A DNA stretch of 64,000 nucleotides. It comes from Platerodrilus igneus (lineage: Eukaryota > Arthropoda > Insecta > Coleoptera > Lycidae). The position numbers were made by a program, and so were the translations under genes. The notes below the pieces were generated by a model, which saw only the letters and a program-made list of their open reading frames with translations, searched no databases and was not told the DNA's origin. Position 1 is the first letter of the stretch, and every line of letters begins with the position of its first letter. The stretch spans positions 496,001 to 560,000 of the forward strand of contig JARFIW010001110.1 of assembly GCA_036346225.1 (NCBI GenBank). The letters are read 5' to 3'. Positions 1-12,993 of this stretch are shown here, one piece after another.

Positions 1-1514
1 AATGCGGAGATGGATTAAAAACTTGCTGGCACATTGGAAGACATTATTGCCATCGTATTTGTACTTATAGGTTATATGTTACCATTATCAGAATCTATGT
101 GAGGTATTATAATATTATGATTACTGAACGAAATTGTGAAATCTGGCATACATATACTGTAGCTAACAAATATTAATATAAATGGTATGTTCTCACTTAC
201 TTAAACAGGGTGAATGCCCATTATAATGTTTCTTTTTTTATGCCAATAAGTGTTCATTTGTTAATGTGTTATTTTCTTAGTTTTCTTTTGTATTTAGGTA
301 TAACTGCCGGCGGGGATTTTTCCTACAAGTAGAATGGAACACTTAATAATTTACTTTTATTTCAGGCCTTAGTTAATTTTTGTAGGTTTTATACCCAGCC
401 CACTCACCGATTGAGCCCGGCCAACTCCTTTTTCCTTCTTCCTTGTTTTGTTTTTTTTTACTACGTCGCTGCACGTAGCAAAGTTAGAAAGGCGGGTAAG
501 TCAACGTTAAACGACTCAGATACTATGTTTTTAATCAAAACGTTTATTATTAGCTTGAAGTACGTGACTGATAGTAAGTCCTATACTTGGCAAGTATAGC
601 GAATTTCCTGAATATATTGTTGTTTATAATCTGAATGAGAGGTTATATATACGACAAGGATAAGTTAAAAATATTTACTACTGTTATTCTGCGAAAAATG
701 AAGTAATTTAAACATAAATGTGCTTAATAAAAATTAGTGCAATTAAAATATTGTAATTCATAGTGTAATCAGCTAGTTGATTTTTGTCTATTCTGAAAAA
801 TTGTATGGAGACCTGCAAATGTCATAAACTTAAGCAATATTGGTACTTTAGGGTTTCAAGATTTGTTGATGTTTTATGCAGCTTCACTTAAATTCTATTT
901 AAGCTAAATCTGTTCCAATTAAGTGTGTTGAAAATTATTTTTTTTGTTGGTTTTGTGTGGGGGAGGCCGTGTGTAATTTTATTCAATAAACTATCGCGTC
1001 TTAAAGAAAGTTTGTGTTTGAAGTTCAAACAATTGCAAACTAGGGAGTCAGGAATTATTTTAGGGCACTAGGAATCCAAGGTTAGGTTAGCTTTAGAATT
1101 CGTAATTTTTTGTATAAGAGGCTTTATGTAGATATTCAAGTCCGCATTCAGTACTTAATAGTTCTATTGTGAGACGTAGTTGCTCTAAAGTTTAATTAAT
1201 GCAAAATTTTAAGGTTTCACTTAAGAAATTAATTTATAAAACGAGGTTAATTTACGCGTATCTTGGTAAGACGGTATATTTTTAAAAGAGTTAGTACAGT
1301 TGTGAAAGTATACTCTGACGCCGGAAGTTCACCGTAGGTTTACTCGTGATGCACGTAGAAACGTTTATTTTATAATATCTTTTATGTGATTTATACTGCA
1401 TTAACTTTCTTTTTCCCTTGTATGTATATACTTGCACCTTAAAATTTTAGTAAAGAGTACTATGTTTATCTATTCGTCTGTTGTGTTGGGAAGTGAGATA
1501 CGCGCTATATGCAA
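1..1514. other. AT-rich non-coding stretch
   Basis: I see no coding region, RNA gene or recognisable transposon protein here. Open frames are short, AT-driven and show no family motif. A polypyrimidine-rich tract near 420-460 and scattered poly-A/T runs are the only texture. Confidence 0.5.
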
Positions 1515-1584
1515 ACACGCGCACGCACGCGCGCGCGCATACACACACACAAACAGATACACACACACAAACTAACAGACACAC
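1515..1584. repeat. GC/CA dinucleotide microsatellite
   Basis: Alternating purine-pyrimidine tract: (CG/CA)n grading into (CA)n with interruptions. It lies directly before the LTR-like repeat that starts near 1600. Confidence 0.85.
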
Positions 1585-1599
1585 ATAAAATTAAACAAA

Positions 1600-3540
1600 A
1601 TATTTTATATATATATTACTCAAATTTAGACCAGGGTAGAAAATTAATTAACGACATCAAATAATTTTAATCATCCTGTATAAAGAAACAAATAGAAATT
1701 ACCTGCGAAATTTATATTAATTAATTCAATTTTTAAGTAACGGGTATTAAACAAAGTGTACAAATAATAATTAATATTTAATTAGTATTCGCTAAAAATT
1801 AAAGGGTAGAACTCAATGCCATTCATTATTATTTTAATTGGAGTTAATTAAACCATTAGTAATATATAATAAGCATAAAAGCCTTTGAAAATCCAAGGTT
1901 GGTAACAAACAGCTAAAAGGAAGGTTAAAATACCATGAAACAAAGCTCGGAGAATTATATTAAAACGTTCATTAGGAGCACACACCTGCAAACTTTTAAA
2001 TGTCAAATTCTAGTAAATTTGAATAGATAAACATGCAGCTTCTACGTATATTGGAAACGGTCGGATGTTTTAGCAGGAAATGCTAGACGAGGGATTATTT
2101 TACTCACGTAGGAATCCACGTGGATTTCAATAGCATATAGACTGGAATATTGATTTCTACCACTCAGACCAAGGTAGAAAGAGACGAATCAAACGCGTAA
2201 AGCAGAGACACAGGTAATAGAAGGCGTGATTTGTGAGGCGTCACTAGGTCTACGATTGGTTGAATTAAGATGCAAACATGAGAGGGGAAAGCATATCAGT
2301 TGGTGTGTAAAATTAATTAGTTGTTCTCGGACGTGTTGCGAGCCGTGTGGAAATTTCTTAGATTTTCAACTTGGACGTGTGCAAATTTTTAGTAGAATCG
2401 CTGTGCCGAGCCGTCGGAAAGGAAAAGAGAATGCGAATTTCTAAAAATTGTCCGTTGCGGGACAAATTCGACTTGCAAGCGGGCCATTATATAAACTCGT
2501 GCTTATAGGTGTTTCGCTCTCTTAGATTTTTGATTTTATTCAATATTTTAAACAGTTTTGCCCTTTATTTTTTTGATTATTCGATACTTTAAGTAGAATA
2601 CGTGGTGATTACGTGTTACAATAAAAGTTATTAGTGTACTTAGAGAAGATACAAGTGCTATTTAACGGAGGTGTTAATAATCAAATGTTATTCGTAAACG
2701 TGATTGGATCCACAAAACAAGATTTAGATATACGTAGATGAATTCCTGAGAAGCCCTGAAACCGTTTTAGACGAATGGAAGTGTACAAAAATTTTAAAAG
2801 CGGTCAGAATCTGAAGCCGTAAACATAAACCAGCTGGAATGGTGGGATGAGCAAGTCCGATGTACATTGAAGCCACGAGTGCAGTAACCTTTAGGTAAAT
2901 TATGCAATTTTGTTCGATCTTTGATGTTTTGGTGTGTGTTGAATATCTTTATAATTTGTTTGATAAAAAAAATGGACAGTAGTAAATTTGTATAAACAAC
3001 AAATTTTTAATTTTAAGGTAAAATTTTCTTGTATAAGTAGAAAGGAGTATTTATCAGGTTTATGTTTTTGATTATGATGAAAATTTGGGTCTGTCTTTGA
3101 GCTCAATTAGACTAACCTGCTAAATTAACGTAAAGGGGTGGGAGATGCTCCCTTTTATTCAGACTCAGGTCTGCAAATATTGTTTATTTAATTAGTATGC
3201 ATCCTACAAGGACTCTAATTCTGGATGCAAATTAAAAATTATGACAAATTTGAAATTGAAATTTTATTATGCTGAAATTTATGGTGAAATTTAATTTTGA
3301 AATTTTAATGTATTGTGAATATTGGTGTAATAATTGGTGTAAATTAACGTTGATGTTTGTGGTAGGAATGTGGTTTCTTTTATGAATGAGGATGAAAGTT
3401 TTAACTATGTGAGCAGCCGAGGCGGAAGGATTCAAGAGGCGATATTCAGGTAAAAAATCGATTATCAGAGGAGATTTCACCGTAGTAATGAGGATCATAG
3501 TAAATCTTGACGCCCAATTCGTGAGGCTTTTTGTGGGAAT
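1600..3540 (+). repeat. LTR-like repeat, copy A (most complete)
   Basis: This block aligns by eye with two other parts of the window. Its first 1.1 kb (shared phrase tttagaccagggtagaaaat) matches 10839-12110, and its last 0.8 kb (shared phrase ccacaaaacaag) matches 16376-17150. Inside are a TATA box (2488-2495), a poly-A signal-like caataaaag near 2620 and, at the right end (about 3508-3531), a primer-binding-site-like gacgcccaattcgtgaggc. That order (promoter, poly-A signal, then PBS-like sequence) is what an LTR plus leader looks like. No protein-coding retroelement sequence follows, so it is a solo or truncated LTR. The family is not identified. Confidence 0.55.
2488..2495 (+). promoter_or_regulatory. 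TATA box of LTR-like repeat A
   Basis: Tatataaa, followed about 30 nt downstream by the start of a conserved ctctcttagat segment that is also found downstream of the TATA in copy B (11900-11907, then ctctcttagatct). Conservation of the pair in two diverged copies supports a real Pol II promoter within the repeat. Confidence 0.5.
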
Positions 3541-3555
3541 CACTGCAATATATAT

Positions 3556-5292
3556 TGTAGTGTCAGTAGGAGCTACAAGGCGGCTAAGGGTAGTTTTGTG
3601 TTGAAGGGGGTGTATGCCAAATAAAATGATTCATATATCAGATCCCGTAATTCAAAGATTATGTTTTGCTGTACTTTACATATGCTAAAGTATTTACAAT
3701 GTTAGTTTGAAATGTATGTGCCAAAAGGTAAATTAAATGACTTGATGACGTTGATAAAATACACAGTGCTCAAGGTTTTATACTGAGTTACAATGTAATA
3801 ATAGGCCATTGAATGTACATTTGCCATCCAAAAACCGGATGCGTCTACGGATGTCTACTATCAACCACGCATCCAGGTCATGTGTGAATTATTTTGGCTT
3901 TTCATTTGAATAGAATCAACTTTTGGACAAAATTTGTAATCTCAAAATTATAAGTAATAGCAGTGTCAAATGCGATTGGAGAATTGTGGATTATTTAGGA
4001 CCAATGTTAGAATTATGTACAAACTAGGAAAGTGTAAAAGGACAACATTGAAGGTATTTGTGACACAAAATAAGGGATAAAATGTTATTGGATGTTTATA
4101 TTTATGTAATATGTGATTAAGTAAGCTGTATTTGTTGTGCTTATCGCCTTGGAAAGTAAACAAGAAAAGCTTATTTTGATTTAATTTTGTGTAAAGACGT
4201 GTTTTTGTAAACCTGCGCTAAAATTGTTTAAATATTTTGAGAAAGAAATAAATGTGTTTGGAGTTTAAGAGTTTAATTTATTAAAGTAGAGTAACGAGAA
4301 GCAGCAGTAGATAGTTAAAGTATAGCGACGACGAATTAAAGAGAAGATTGGTGTTAGTGAAATAGTGAAGCGGCGAAAAGTAAGATTGCTTAGGAACGAG
4401 ATTTAATAAAGGCAGACGGCATCGGTGAGGAATTGTAAGCGTGAATAAGATTTGGATTGATTTGGTACGGATTTATGATTAATGGGCCATTGATTGGATT
4501 GATTTGGATATAGAGTTATGCATAGCGGGTCATTGAGTGGTTTTTAAGATAAGAAAGGAGAATAGGTTTGGATTGAGCTGAAACGAGAATAGGTTTGGAT
4601 TGAGCGGAACGGAAAGTAGATTTGGATTGGGCGATTTGAGAGCAGCAATTGGAAGTGTTAAAGGCTACGACGAAAGTAATACGGAAGAATTAGCGCAGGG
4701 GAAGTAGAAAAAACGGTTATTCAAAATTCTAAAATTCGGGTTATTTATTTCAGATTGGGGATCAACAAAATTATACTAAGGTACCTGGAGGCGATACGAA
4801 AATTTCAAAACGATAGTGAGTCCATGTAAAGACGCATACGGCGACAAAGATCTTGAGCCAGAAGTAAAATTAGGCCAGCAACGAAGTATAATCCAGGTGA
4901 GTACTGTGAAATATCTTACAACGTCAAAGTCAGAAATTGTGTAGTAATAAATTTGGTACAAGGCTACGTTGATCATTAAATTTTGGCACATACAGTAGTA
5001 AATTCATATAAAAGTAGTAAAACAAAAGAGTGTGCAGTTTGGTTGGGCATTGCACATCTACTTACGACTGAACCCACGGTAAGTAGGTGGACACCCTGAG
5101 ATAAAAGAGTTCATATAGTCGAGGCATAATAGTAAACATTTTAATTAGATAACCAACCAAACGTTGCTAAAGCACTTTATATAGAAGTCATTCATTTAAT
5201 AATAAAAATAGGGGCGACGACAAAAGTAGAGAGTATAATAATTTATAAATAAATAAACAAAAATAAAAAAAAAGAAGAGGGGGAGCTAAGCA
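3556..5292 (+). repeat. 5' LTR of deleted Gypsy element
   Basis: Starts tgtagtgtcagtaggagc and ends near gagctaagca, 8 nt before the primer-binding site. It is nearly identical to 7790-9526. At 1.7 kb it is long for a Gypsy LTR. Antisense open frames inside it (for example 3966-4163) recur in the other LTR only because the two LTRs are copies. Confidence 0.85.
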
Positions 5293-5300
5293 GAAAAAGG

Positions 5301-5316
5301 TGGCGCCCAACGTGGG
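5301..5316 (+). other. Primer-binding site, tRNA-Lys type
   Basis: Tggcgcccaacgtggg is complementary to the 3' end of an insect tRNA-Lys (ending ...cccacgttgggcgcca). Its position 8 nt after the LTR end is as expected for priming minus-strand synthesis. Degenerate versions of the same motif occur at about 3510, 10742, 17165 and 17234. Confidence 0.75.
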
Positions 5317-5445
5317 TTAGATAGAAAAAAGGCTAGATAGATTGAAAACCAGACAGAAATAGTAGTAGGATACGGGATCCTGATATTAGGTGGGGCCCGT
5401 AGTTCATATTTTTCAGAAAAAGGAGTTCAAAAATAGGCAGCAGAG

Positions 5446-6594
5446 ATGACGGACGCGGACACGAAACGGATTACGAGATCAGGGAGGATATACGGAGTTG
5501 AAGCGGAAATTATGACACAAGACGTAGAGCTAGACGCAGGGGGAGACATCCAGGAGACGGAGGTGAGGCAGACAGATCCGGACGTGATAGACATGGACAC
5601 GGACCAGGCGACGGTACCGTAGGTTAAGGTAGCAGAAGCCGCCGGAACCCAGGACATAATACGACTCCTGATGAGTTTAACAAACCAAATGGAAGAATCA
5701 CGTAAGGAACGAAAAGAAGCACATACGGAGTTCATGAACCAAATGGACGAGTGGCGGACAAATATTAAGACATCACACACGAAACTAAAAACTGATTTCA
5801 CTGACATAATTGCGGAATCACACACGGAACTACAAACGGACTTAACAGACAAAACCGAACAGTCGCGGACAGATGTTAAGACATCACACGCGGAACTACA
5901 CACGGAACCAACAGACAAAATCGAAGAGTCGCGGACAAAGGACGAACGCAGGACTGAGCTACAAGGCAACGTAGACCGCGTAGACGACGAGACTGAAAAT
6001 ACACGGGTACAATTGCAGGACCAGGCACAACACTTGACACCAAAATTGGGCGAGGACGACATAGTGTTACTACTTGCGGGACACATGGAACCGGAAGTGA
6101 CAAAGGTGGTTGTGGTACAGAACGTGAAGACATTGCGGGAATTTTTAGGGGTTATGCGGAACTTCGATTTAGCGACGGCACTAGAGGCAAAAACGCGGAC
6201 AAATTATTGGGAACAAAACCGGGGGTATAGAGACTACAACCGACGACAGGCGTACCACGAACACAGACCTAACTACCGACAGGACAACTTCAACCACGGA
6301 CAGCGAAATCATTGGGGACACGACGGAAACCGACGACCATATTACAATAGGGAACACCGGGTGAACGAATACCATGGACAAAACAGATACCAGCACGGCA
6401 ACAACGAGGATGACGGCCGGATTACGGGAGGCGGAACGCACAACGGAAACAGCCGGACGGACAGGGACGTAAACGTCCAACACATGACGACAAGCGCGAT
6501 GACACCGGACACAGATAGGATTGAGGTGGTGCAGATACACGAGGCACCGTCGGGACAAAAAAAAACGTCAATTTTTGGAAGACCGAACGTCTAG
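5446..6594 (+). pseudogene. gag: Gypsy gag, broken
   Basis: The frame opens at ATG 5446 and reads to 6594, interrupted by an in-frame TAG at 5620-5622. The middle is a run of short charged coiled-coil-like repeats (variants of TSHTELQTDLTDK and ESRTD). The C-terminal third is rich in Arg, Asn, His and Tyr, as in Gypsy nucleocapsid tails without a zinc knuckle. A short capsid-end-like piece (LAGHMEPEVTKVVV) joins abruptly to the coiled coil, so most of the capsid domain seems to be deleted. Pol follows in the -1 frame, 2 nt after the stop. Confidence 0.7.
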
Positions 6595-6596
6595 GG

Positions 6597-7563
6597 TTGA
6601 ATATAGACGTATGTTATAGTTTAAGAGATTTATTGTTAAATAGTTATACTTTTAATAAAAAGAACTTGTTGTTTATTAATATTAGTTTAAGGGATTGTTT
6701 ATATGTTGCTTTAGTTGATAGTGGTTCGCAGTTGTCGCTGGTAGATGAAAATGTGGTAATTAAACATGCAGAATTTTTAGAAGGACTAATAGAAACGATT
6801 GATGGAGTTAATTTATGATCGGCAATGAACAAAAAGCTAACGACGATTTATAGGGTCATCCGTGTACCGATATTTGTAGGGGATAAAAAGGCAGGAGATG
6901 CAGAGTTTTTGATTACAAAGGGGTTGCAGCTAGATTTCATATTAGGAATGGATTTTATAGAGGATTTTGGATTGAATATAGATGGAAAGGATAGGTCGAT
7001 TCGGATATTTGATAAAGATAAGTTATGGGTGGTGCCTACGGTTAGTTCGGAATATAGGAATGGAAATGATATAGATAAGTCGGGATTAGGAATGGATAGG
7101 ACAAGTGATTATAGACAGGTTGAAGTGAGATTATGTAATATGTTTGCGAGAATAATTGATGATGAACAGATAGGAAAAGTGAGTATTGAGATTAAGGCGA
7201 AGCTAGGGGAATTATTTAATAAATATATAGGATTGTTTAATGAAGAGCCAAGATTTGCGAGGCGATATATGCATAAGTTAGAGGTCACGGAAGACAACGG
7301 GTTTAATACAAAGGTGTATCCAATTCCGTTTGCAATTAGAAATGGGGTTAAAGCCGAGATTAGCAAAATGTTAAAAGAAGGAATTATTGAACCAGCGAAA
7401 ACTCCAAATGTGAACCCGGTAGTTATTGTACCTAAACCCAACAAAAGGGATAGAAGGAAATACATTTGAGTTAGATAATATGACAGGGGAATATCGTGGG
7501 CGTTTTCACTTAGAAAATTTATACCCATATAAAATTGTACAGGAAGAGGGTTTAGTAGGATAG
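6597..7563 (+). pseudogene. pol: Gypsy pol remnant: protease, RT start, integrase tail
   Basis: Retropepsin: catalytic ALVDSGSQLSLVD (near 6710) and the second conserved segment FILGMDFIEDFGL (near 6940), separated by an in-frame TGA at 6816-6818. RT N-terminus: KVYPIPFAIRNG and MLKEGIIEPA (7310-7400). At about 7465 the frame jumps. The next frame (7468-7563) reads RGRFHLENLYPYK and ends at TAG, which looks like the extreme C-terminus of a Gypsy pol. The RT active site, RNase H and integrase core are therefore deleted. No env frame remains. Confidence 0.75.
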
Positions 7564-7789
7564 TTTGTTATGTGATTCATGCGACGAAAAGTTAATTTTG
7601 TTTTTGTTTATAGTGTAGGTTAGTATATAGCGTAGTTAGACAGACGTGAGGGAAAGGGAAATGGGGGTTGACTAATTAATATGTAGAAATACGGGGGGTG
7701 ATTTTAAATAAAAATTAGAAATTATGCATACCAAGAAAAGAGTAAAAACAAACGAAATTTCAAATTTTATTCAAAATCAGTGGGGCATA

Positions 7790-9526
7790 TGTAGTGTCAG
7801 TAGGAGCTACAAGGCGGCTAAGGGTAGTTTTGTGTTGAAGGGGGTGTATGCCAAATAAAATGATTCATATATCAGATCCCGTAATTCAAAGATTATGTTT
7901 TGCTGTACTTTACATATGCTAAAGTATTTACAATGTTAGTTTGAAATGTATGTGCCAAAAGGTAAATTAAATGACTTGATGACGTTGATAAAATACACAG
8001 TGCTCAAGGTTTTATACTGAGTTACAATGTAATAATAGGCCATTGAATGTACATTTGCCATCCAAAAACCGGATGCGTCTACGGATGTCTACTATCAACC
8101 ACGCATCCAGGTCATGTGTGAATTATTTTGGCTTTTTATTTAAATAGAATCAACTTTTGGACAAAATTTGTAATCTCAAAATTATAAGTAATAGCAGTGT
8201 CAAATGCGATTGGAGAATTGTGGATTATTTAGGACCAATGTTAGAATTATGTACAAACTAGGAAAGTGTAAAAGGACAACATTGAAGGTATTTGTGACAC
8301 AAAATAAGGGATAAAATGTTATTGGATGTTTATATTTATGTAATATGTGATTAAGTAAGCTGTATTTGTTGTGCTTATCGTCTTGAAAAGTAAACAAGAA
8401 AAGCTTATTTTGATTTAATTTTGTGTAAAGACGTGTTTTTGTAAACCTGCGCTAAAATTGTTTAAATATTTTGAGAAAGAAATAAATGTGTTTGGAGTTT
8501 AAGAGTTTAATTTATTAATGTGGAGTAACGAGAAGCAGCAGTAGATAGTTAAAGTATAGCGACGACGAATTAAAGAGAAGATTGGTGTTAGTGAAATAGT
8601 GAAGCGGCGAAAAATAAGATTGCTTAGGAACGAAATTTGATAAAGCAGACGGCATCGGTGAGGAATTGTAAGCGTGAATAAAATTTGGATTGATTTGGTA
8701 CGGATTTATGATTAATGGGGCATTGATTGGATTGATTTGGATATAGAGTTATGCATAGCGGGTCATTGAGTGGTTTTTAAGGTAAGAAAGGAGAATAGGT
8801 TTGGATTGAGCTGAAACCAGAATAGGTTTGGATTGAGCGGAACGGAAAGTAGATTTGGATTGGGCGATTTGAGAGCAGCAATTGGAAGTGTTAAAGGCTA
8901 CGACGAAAGTAATACGGAAGAATTAGCGCAGGGGAAGTAGAAAAAACGGTTATTCAAAATTCTAAAATTCGGGTTATTTATTTCAGATTGGGGATCAACA
9001 AAATTATACTAAGGTACCTGGAGGCGATACGAAAATTTCAAAACGATAGTGAGTCCATGTAAAGACGCATACGGTGACAAAGATCTTGAGCCAGAAGTAA
9101 AATTAGGCCAGCAACGAAGTATAATCCAGGTGAGTACTGTGAAATATCTTACAACGTCAAAGTCAGAAATTGTGTAGTAATAAATTTGGCACAAGGCTAC
9201 GTTGATCATTAAATTTTGGCATATACAGTAGTAAATTCATATAAAAGTAATAAAACAAAAGAGTGTGCAGTTTGGTTGGGCATTGCACATCTACTTACGA
9301 CTGAACCCACGGTAAGTAGGTGGACACCCTGAGATAAAAGAGTTCATATAGTCGAGGCATAATAGTAAACATTTTAATTAGATAACCAACCAAACGTTGC
9401 TAAAGCACTTTATATAGAAGTCATTCATTTAATAATAAAAATAGGGGCGACGACAAAAGTAGAGAGTATAATAATTTATAAATAAATAAATAGAAATAAA
9501 AAAAAAAGAAGAGGGGGAGCTAGCCA
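7790..9526 (+). repeat. 3' LTR of deleted Gypsy element
   Basis: Near-identical direct repeat of 3556-5292, with a few substitutions and balanced one-base indels giving the same length. It is followed immediately by a (TA)n microsatellite. The G-rich tract acggggggtg near 7690 could be a polypurine tract, but it lies about 95 nt from the LTR, so this is uncertain. Confidence 0.85.
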
Positions 9527-9530
9527 GAAG

Positions 9531-9566
9531 AATATATATATATATATATATATATATATTACATTG

Positions 9567-9641
<75 letters not shown>
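9531..9641. repeat. Compound (TA)n(CA)n(TA)n microsatellite
   Basis: About 110 bp of alternating TA, then CA, then TA units directly between the 3' end of the Gypsy element and the next LTR-like repeat. Confidence 0.95.
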
Positions 9642-9644
<3 letters not shown>

Positions 9645-10809
9645 ATGGATTCAAAGGGTTAAATTTGGGGTAAGCAATACAATTTCAAACACCTTGTATA
9701 GAGAAACGAACAAATTATTTACGCCCAAAATTTATTTTATTTATTTAATTTAAACGGACAAGTATTGACGTATTTTTATAATTAATGATTGAAAAGTTAG
9801 AAGTACATAGAGAAAACCAGTTTTAAAAAAACAAATATAAACGCATAATTAATTTAATTTATTTTAATTCAACGTGTAATAGCATTAGAAAACACACCAG
9901 GGTATAGAAAATCAATAATCCCAAGGCAAAAGGTTTCTTGGTAACAAACAAGGACGTCCGTTGTATCGGATACTGTAAAATATAGACTCCAAGAATTGTT
10001 GTTTTAAACGGTCTATAATTAAGAACACCTGCATGTTTAAAAAGTTACCTTCTTCGAAATTATCCGCATAATAAAGCGGGCTTCAAAGAAAATAGTTTTC
10101 AACCGTCATTCGCTTCGAATAACAAGCTAACAAAGTTCTTATAAAGCAGAAGAGATGCACGATCGGTAATATGCTACAGAGAGAGACGGATATAAAAGCA
10201 TTAGTTTTCAAAACGCACGTTTTTATCCACGTGGAGTGATGAGACGCTGTCAGCAATATCAATTTTCTATAAGTGAAGTGGGGTTTGGAGCGCGACATCA
10301 AATATGCAAAAGACAGAGATAAAAATATTTCAGGTAATTTAGGGTAGTATTTGGGGTCCATCTACTCATATTGTATTAAATGTGTTTGCAAATAATAATT
10401 TAAAATAAAGACTTTAAAACATATCACTTATTGAGTTGTAATTAGTGTACCAATCTGTTTATACCTTTGAATAATTTGTTGGTAAATAGCGGTAAATAAA
10501 GATTATATGATTCTTGTATTATTTGGTAATTTTATTGAATGGTGTGCGAGTGGGAAGAAAGAATGATTGTAAATTTAGGTATCCGAGAAGAGGCACAGCT
10601 GAGCTGGCCAGGGAAGCTGCTGAAGATTGTTGCAGCAGAATAAACGGGTAAGAATATTTTTATAAATTCTTTTATTTTTTTTAAAATCAGTGTTGACACT
10701 GGCGATGTCAAACCCCTAAGTCCCCGATCACAGCATTCTTGTGACGGCCCAACGTTGGGGCTTGAATGATTTTTAGGGAGATCCGGAGACTGTCCCCGCG
10801 AGCCACAGC
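9642..10809 (+). repeat. LTR-like repeat D with PBS-like end
   Basis: Starts tgttatggattcaaagggtt directly after the microsatellite. It ends with cacagcattcttgtgacgg and a PBS-like tgacggcccaacgttggggc (10742-10761) that resembles the tRNA-Lys site at 5301. It shares short phrases with repeat A but is much diverged. No retroelement protein follows; a (TA)n tract begins at 10810. I read it as a solo LTR plus leader. Confidence 0.45.
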
Positions 10810-10838
10810 ATATATATATATATATATATATATATATT
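10810..10838. repeat. (TA)n microsatellite
   Basis: Pure TA run following the phrase ccacagca. The same phrase precedes other TA runs in the window. Confidence 0.95.
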
Positions 10839-12110
10839 ACTCATATTTAGACCAGGGTAGAAAATTAAATAATCACATCAAATAATTTTAATCACCGTGT
10901 AGAAGCTTTGGGAAAAGGTACGCGTTATTAAACAACCGTGAAGCATAAAAATTCATTCGTTTCATTAAAAATAAGAGATTTAAATCATCTACAAGACGCT
11001 TGCTATAAAAAAAAAGGAAGCAGTATTAGAAAGCTCTACGTGTAATTTAATTATTCCTAGTAAAGAAACAAATAGAAATTACGTGCAAAATTTATATTAA
11101 TTAACTCAATTTTAAGTAACCGGTGTTAAACAAAATGTACAGATAATAATTAATATTTGATTAGGAGTCACTAAAAATTAAAGGGTATTATTTTTAATTG
11201 AAGTTAATTGAACCATTAGTAACATATAATATCTATAAAAACTTGTAAAAACCCAATAAAATGCAAATCGTAGAAGTGTTATTTAGAAGTATTATGTTTG
11301 AACACCTTTTTAAAAGGCAATTTCAGTTTAATTTGTTTAGATAAACATGTCGATTCTACGGATATTGGAAACGGTCGGATGCTTTAGCACGAAATACAAA
11401 ACAGGGTTTATTTAAAAAGCTCGTTCTGCGTAAATTTTGCAGATAACGAATGGTTACAGAGAATCTTGAAGAAACCGTCGTTTAATATTCACGGGAAGGC
11501 TAGATACGGGATTATTTAACCCAGATAAGAACACACGTGGACTGAAAATAATCGATAATAAAGAATATCAATTTGCACCAATAAGAACAGGTTAGATAGA
11601 GACAGATAATATGCGCAAGACCGAGACACATATAGTAAAAGGCGTGAGTGGAGCAACGTCATTGGGTTGCGATTGGTTGAAAATAAAAGGCAAAATTGAG
11701 AGGTAAAAATAACATTTCTGTATAAAATTTAATTAGTTATTTCCAGACGTTGCGAGCCGTGTCGAAATTTCTGAGATATAACTGGTGCGAGTGCAAATTT
11801 CGTAAAAATCGCATGCCGGGCTGCGGAATGGGAACCTAGCATGCGAAATTCTGAAGAATTGTCCGTTTTGGGGACTCGACCGACAGACAGGCTAACCTCT
11901 ATATATACCCAGGTTAATATGAACAAGCTCTCTTAGATCTGCGACTTGATTCAATGCGTTAAACAGTGCTTTTTAGTTTTCCGAGTTTGATAGAATAATT
12001 TAAAGTTTGCTCGTATATTTTGGTGATTTAAAACAGTTTGTTCTTTACGTGCTACAATGAATGTACTTTAGTGCACTTAGAAAAGAAGGTACAAGGTAAT
12101 AAAGTTTAGT
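10839..12110 (+). repeat. LTR-like repeat, copy B (left part)
   Basis: Aligns with the first 1.1 kb of copy A (1600-2690), with many substitutions and indels. The TATA (11900-11907), the ctctcttagat segment and the ttacgtgctacaat segment are all retained in order. Similarity stops near 12110. The missing right part of the same repeat reappears at 16376 (copy C), which suggests that 12.1-16.4 kb was inserted into one ancestral copy. Confidence 0.55.
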
Positions 12111-12949
12111 ATCCCTGTTAATAATTAATTGATGCAGCTTATACATGGTTAAAAACTAAGACGCTCTGCTTATCAAGCCTGTCACATTATATAGCCTACG
12201 CCCCATTTAAATTCATTCGTTTATCTGAGCTGTTGTTCAAAGCGTATGACCAACCACCGGTTATTTTGGATATTCTTGGGCTTTCACAGGTTTATCACTG
12301 ATATTGCTTTATAAAAACGACTTGTTAATCAGGTAGGTACTCGTATATTTCTGGTTTGTATTTATTTTATAGCGTCTGTCTTGATGTTGTTACAAGAATT
12401 TCTAATTTGGTTTGGCACGTAATTTCACTTATGGCGTTGTTTATCAAGATAATACTTTGGGATCTGCATTAACTTCATGTAGAAAATCACGTAGACCAAG
12501 TGACGTAAATTAACATATTTTTGTTTACATTTTTGCGTTTCCGCAGCGTATTCATTTTGAAGGATGCGTTTCTTATCAAGACACATGCTATCTGCTTTTA
12601 TTATCGCTTGTTTAATGTGAATTGTATTATGATTCTCTAGGTTTTTACTGCATTTCACGCGTATTAATTTTACATCTATGAATATTTTTGGTTTAGGACA
12701 AGCTTGATTGCGTGTAGAGTTATTTCTTTTGCTGCATGTGTGTGTGTATTGTTGAATGATATGCTACTCGGCATTAGCTAAAGTCACTTGCGATCCTTAT
12801 ACAAAGTGTTAAATGTTTGCTCTTTGCATAATATACAAATTACCTATTTTTAATGCTAAATAAATGCGGTTTTCCAACTCCTAGTACTATTTACATGTAT
12901 TGGATAACCATTATGACCCAGTATACCTCTAAATAACCACTTATCATAG

Positions 12950-12993
<44 letters not shown>

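Larger units (their letters stand above)
3556..9526 (+). mobile_element. Internally deleted Ty3/Gypsy LTR retrotransposon
   Basis: Two 1,737-bp direct repeats (3556-5292 and 7790-9526) flank a 2.5-kb interior. The interior has a PBS (5301), a gag frame, a retropepsin with a DSG motif, the first part of a reverse transcriptase and then a short integrase-tail-like peptide. The RT palm, RNase H and nearly all of the integrase are gone, so the copy cannot mobilise itself. The LTRs differ at only scattered positions, so the insertion looks fairly recent. Both flanks are (TA)n, so a target-site duplication cannot be read, and the last few bases of each LTR are uncertain. Confidence 0.85.

Noticed and set aside
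3966..4163. 65-codon antisense frame repeated at 8200-8397
   Set aside because: It is repeated only because it lies in the two LTR copies; composition is AT-driven and no family matches.
5427..6558. Long antisense frames (219, 85 and 125 codons) opposite the Gypsy gag
   Set aside because: Shadows of the gag frame: Ser/Arg/Val-rich because the sense strand has biased codons; no domain.
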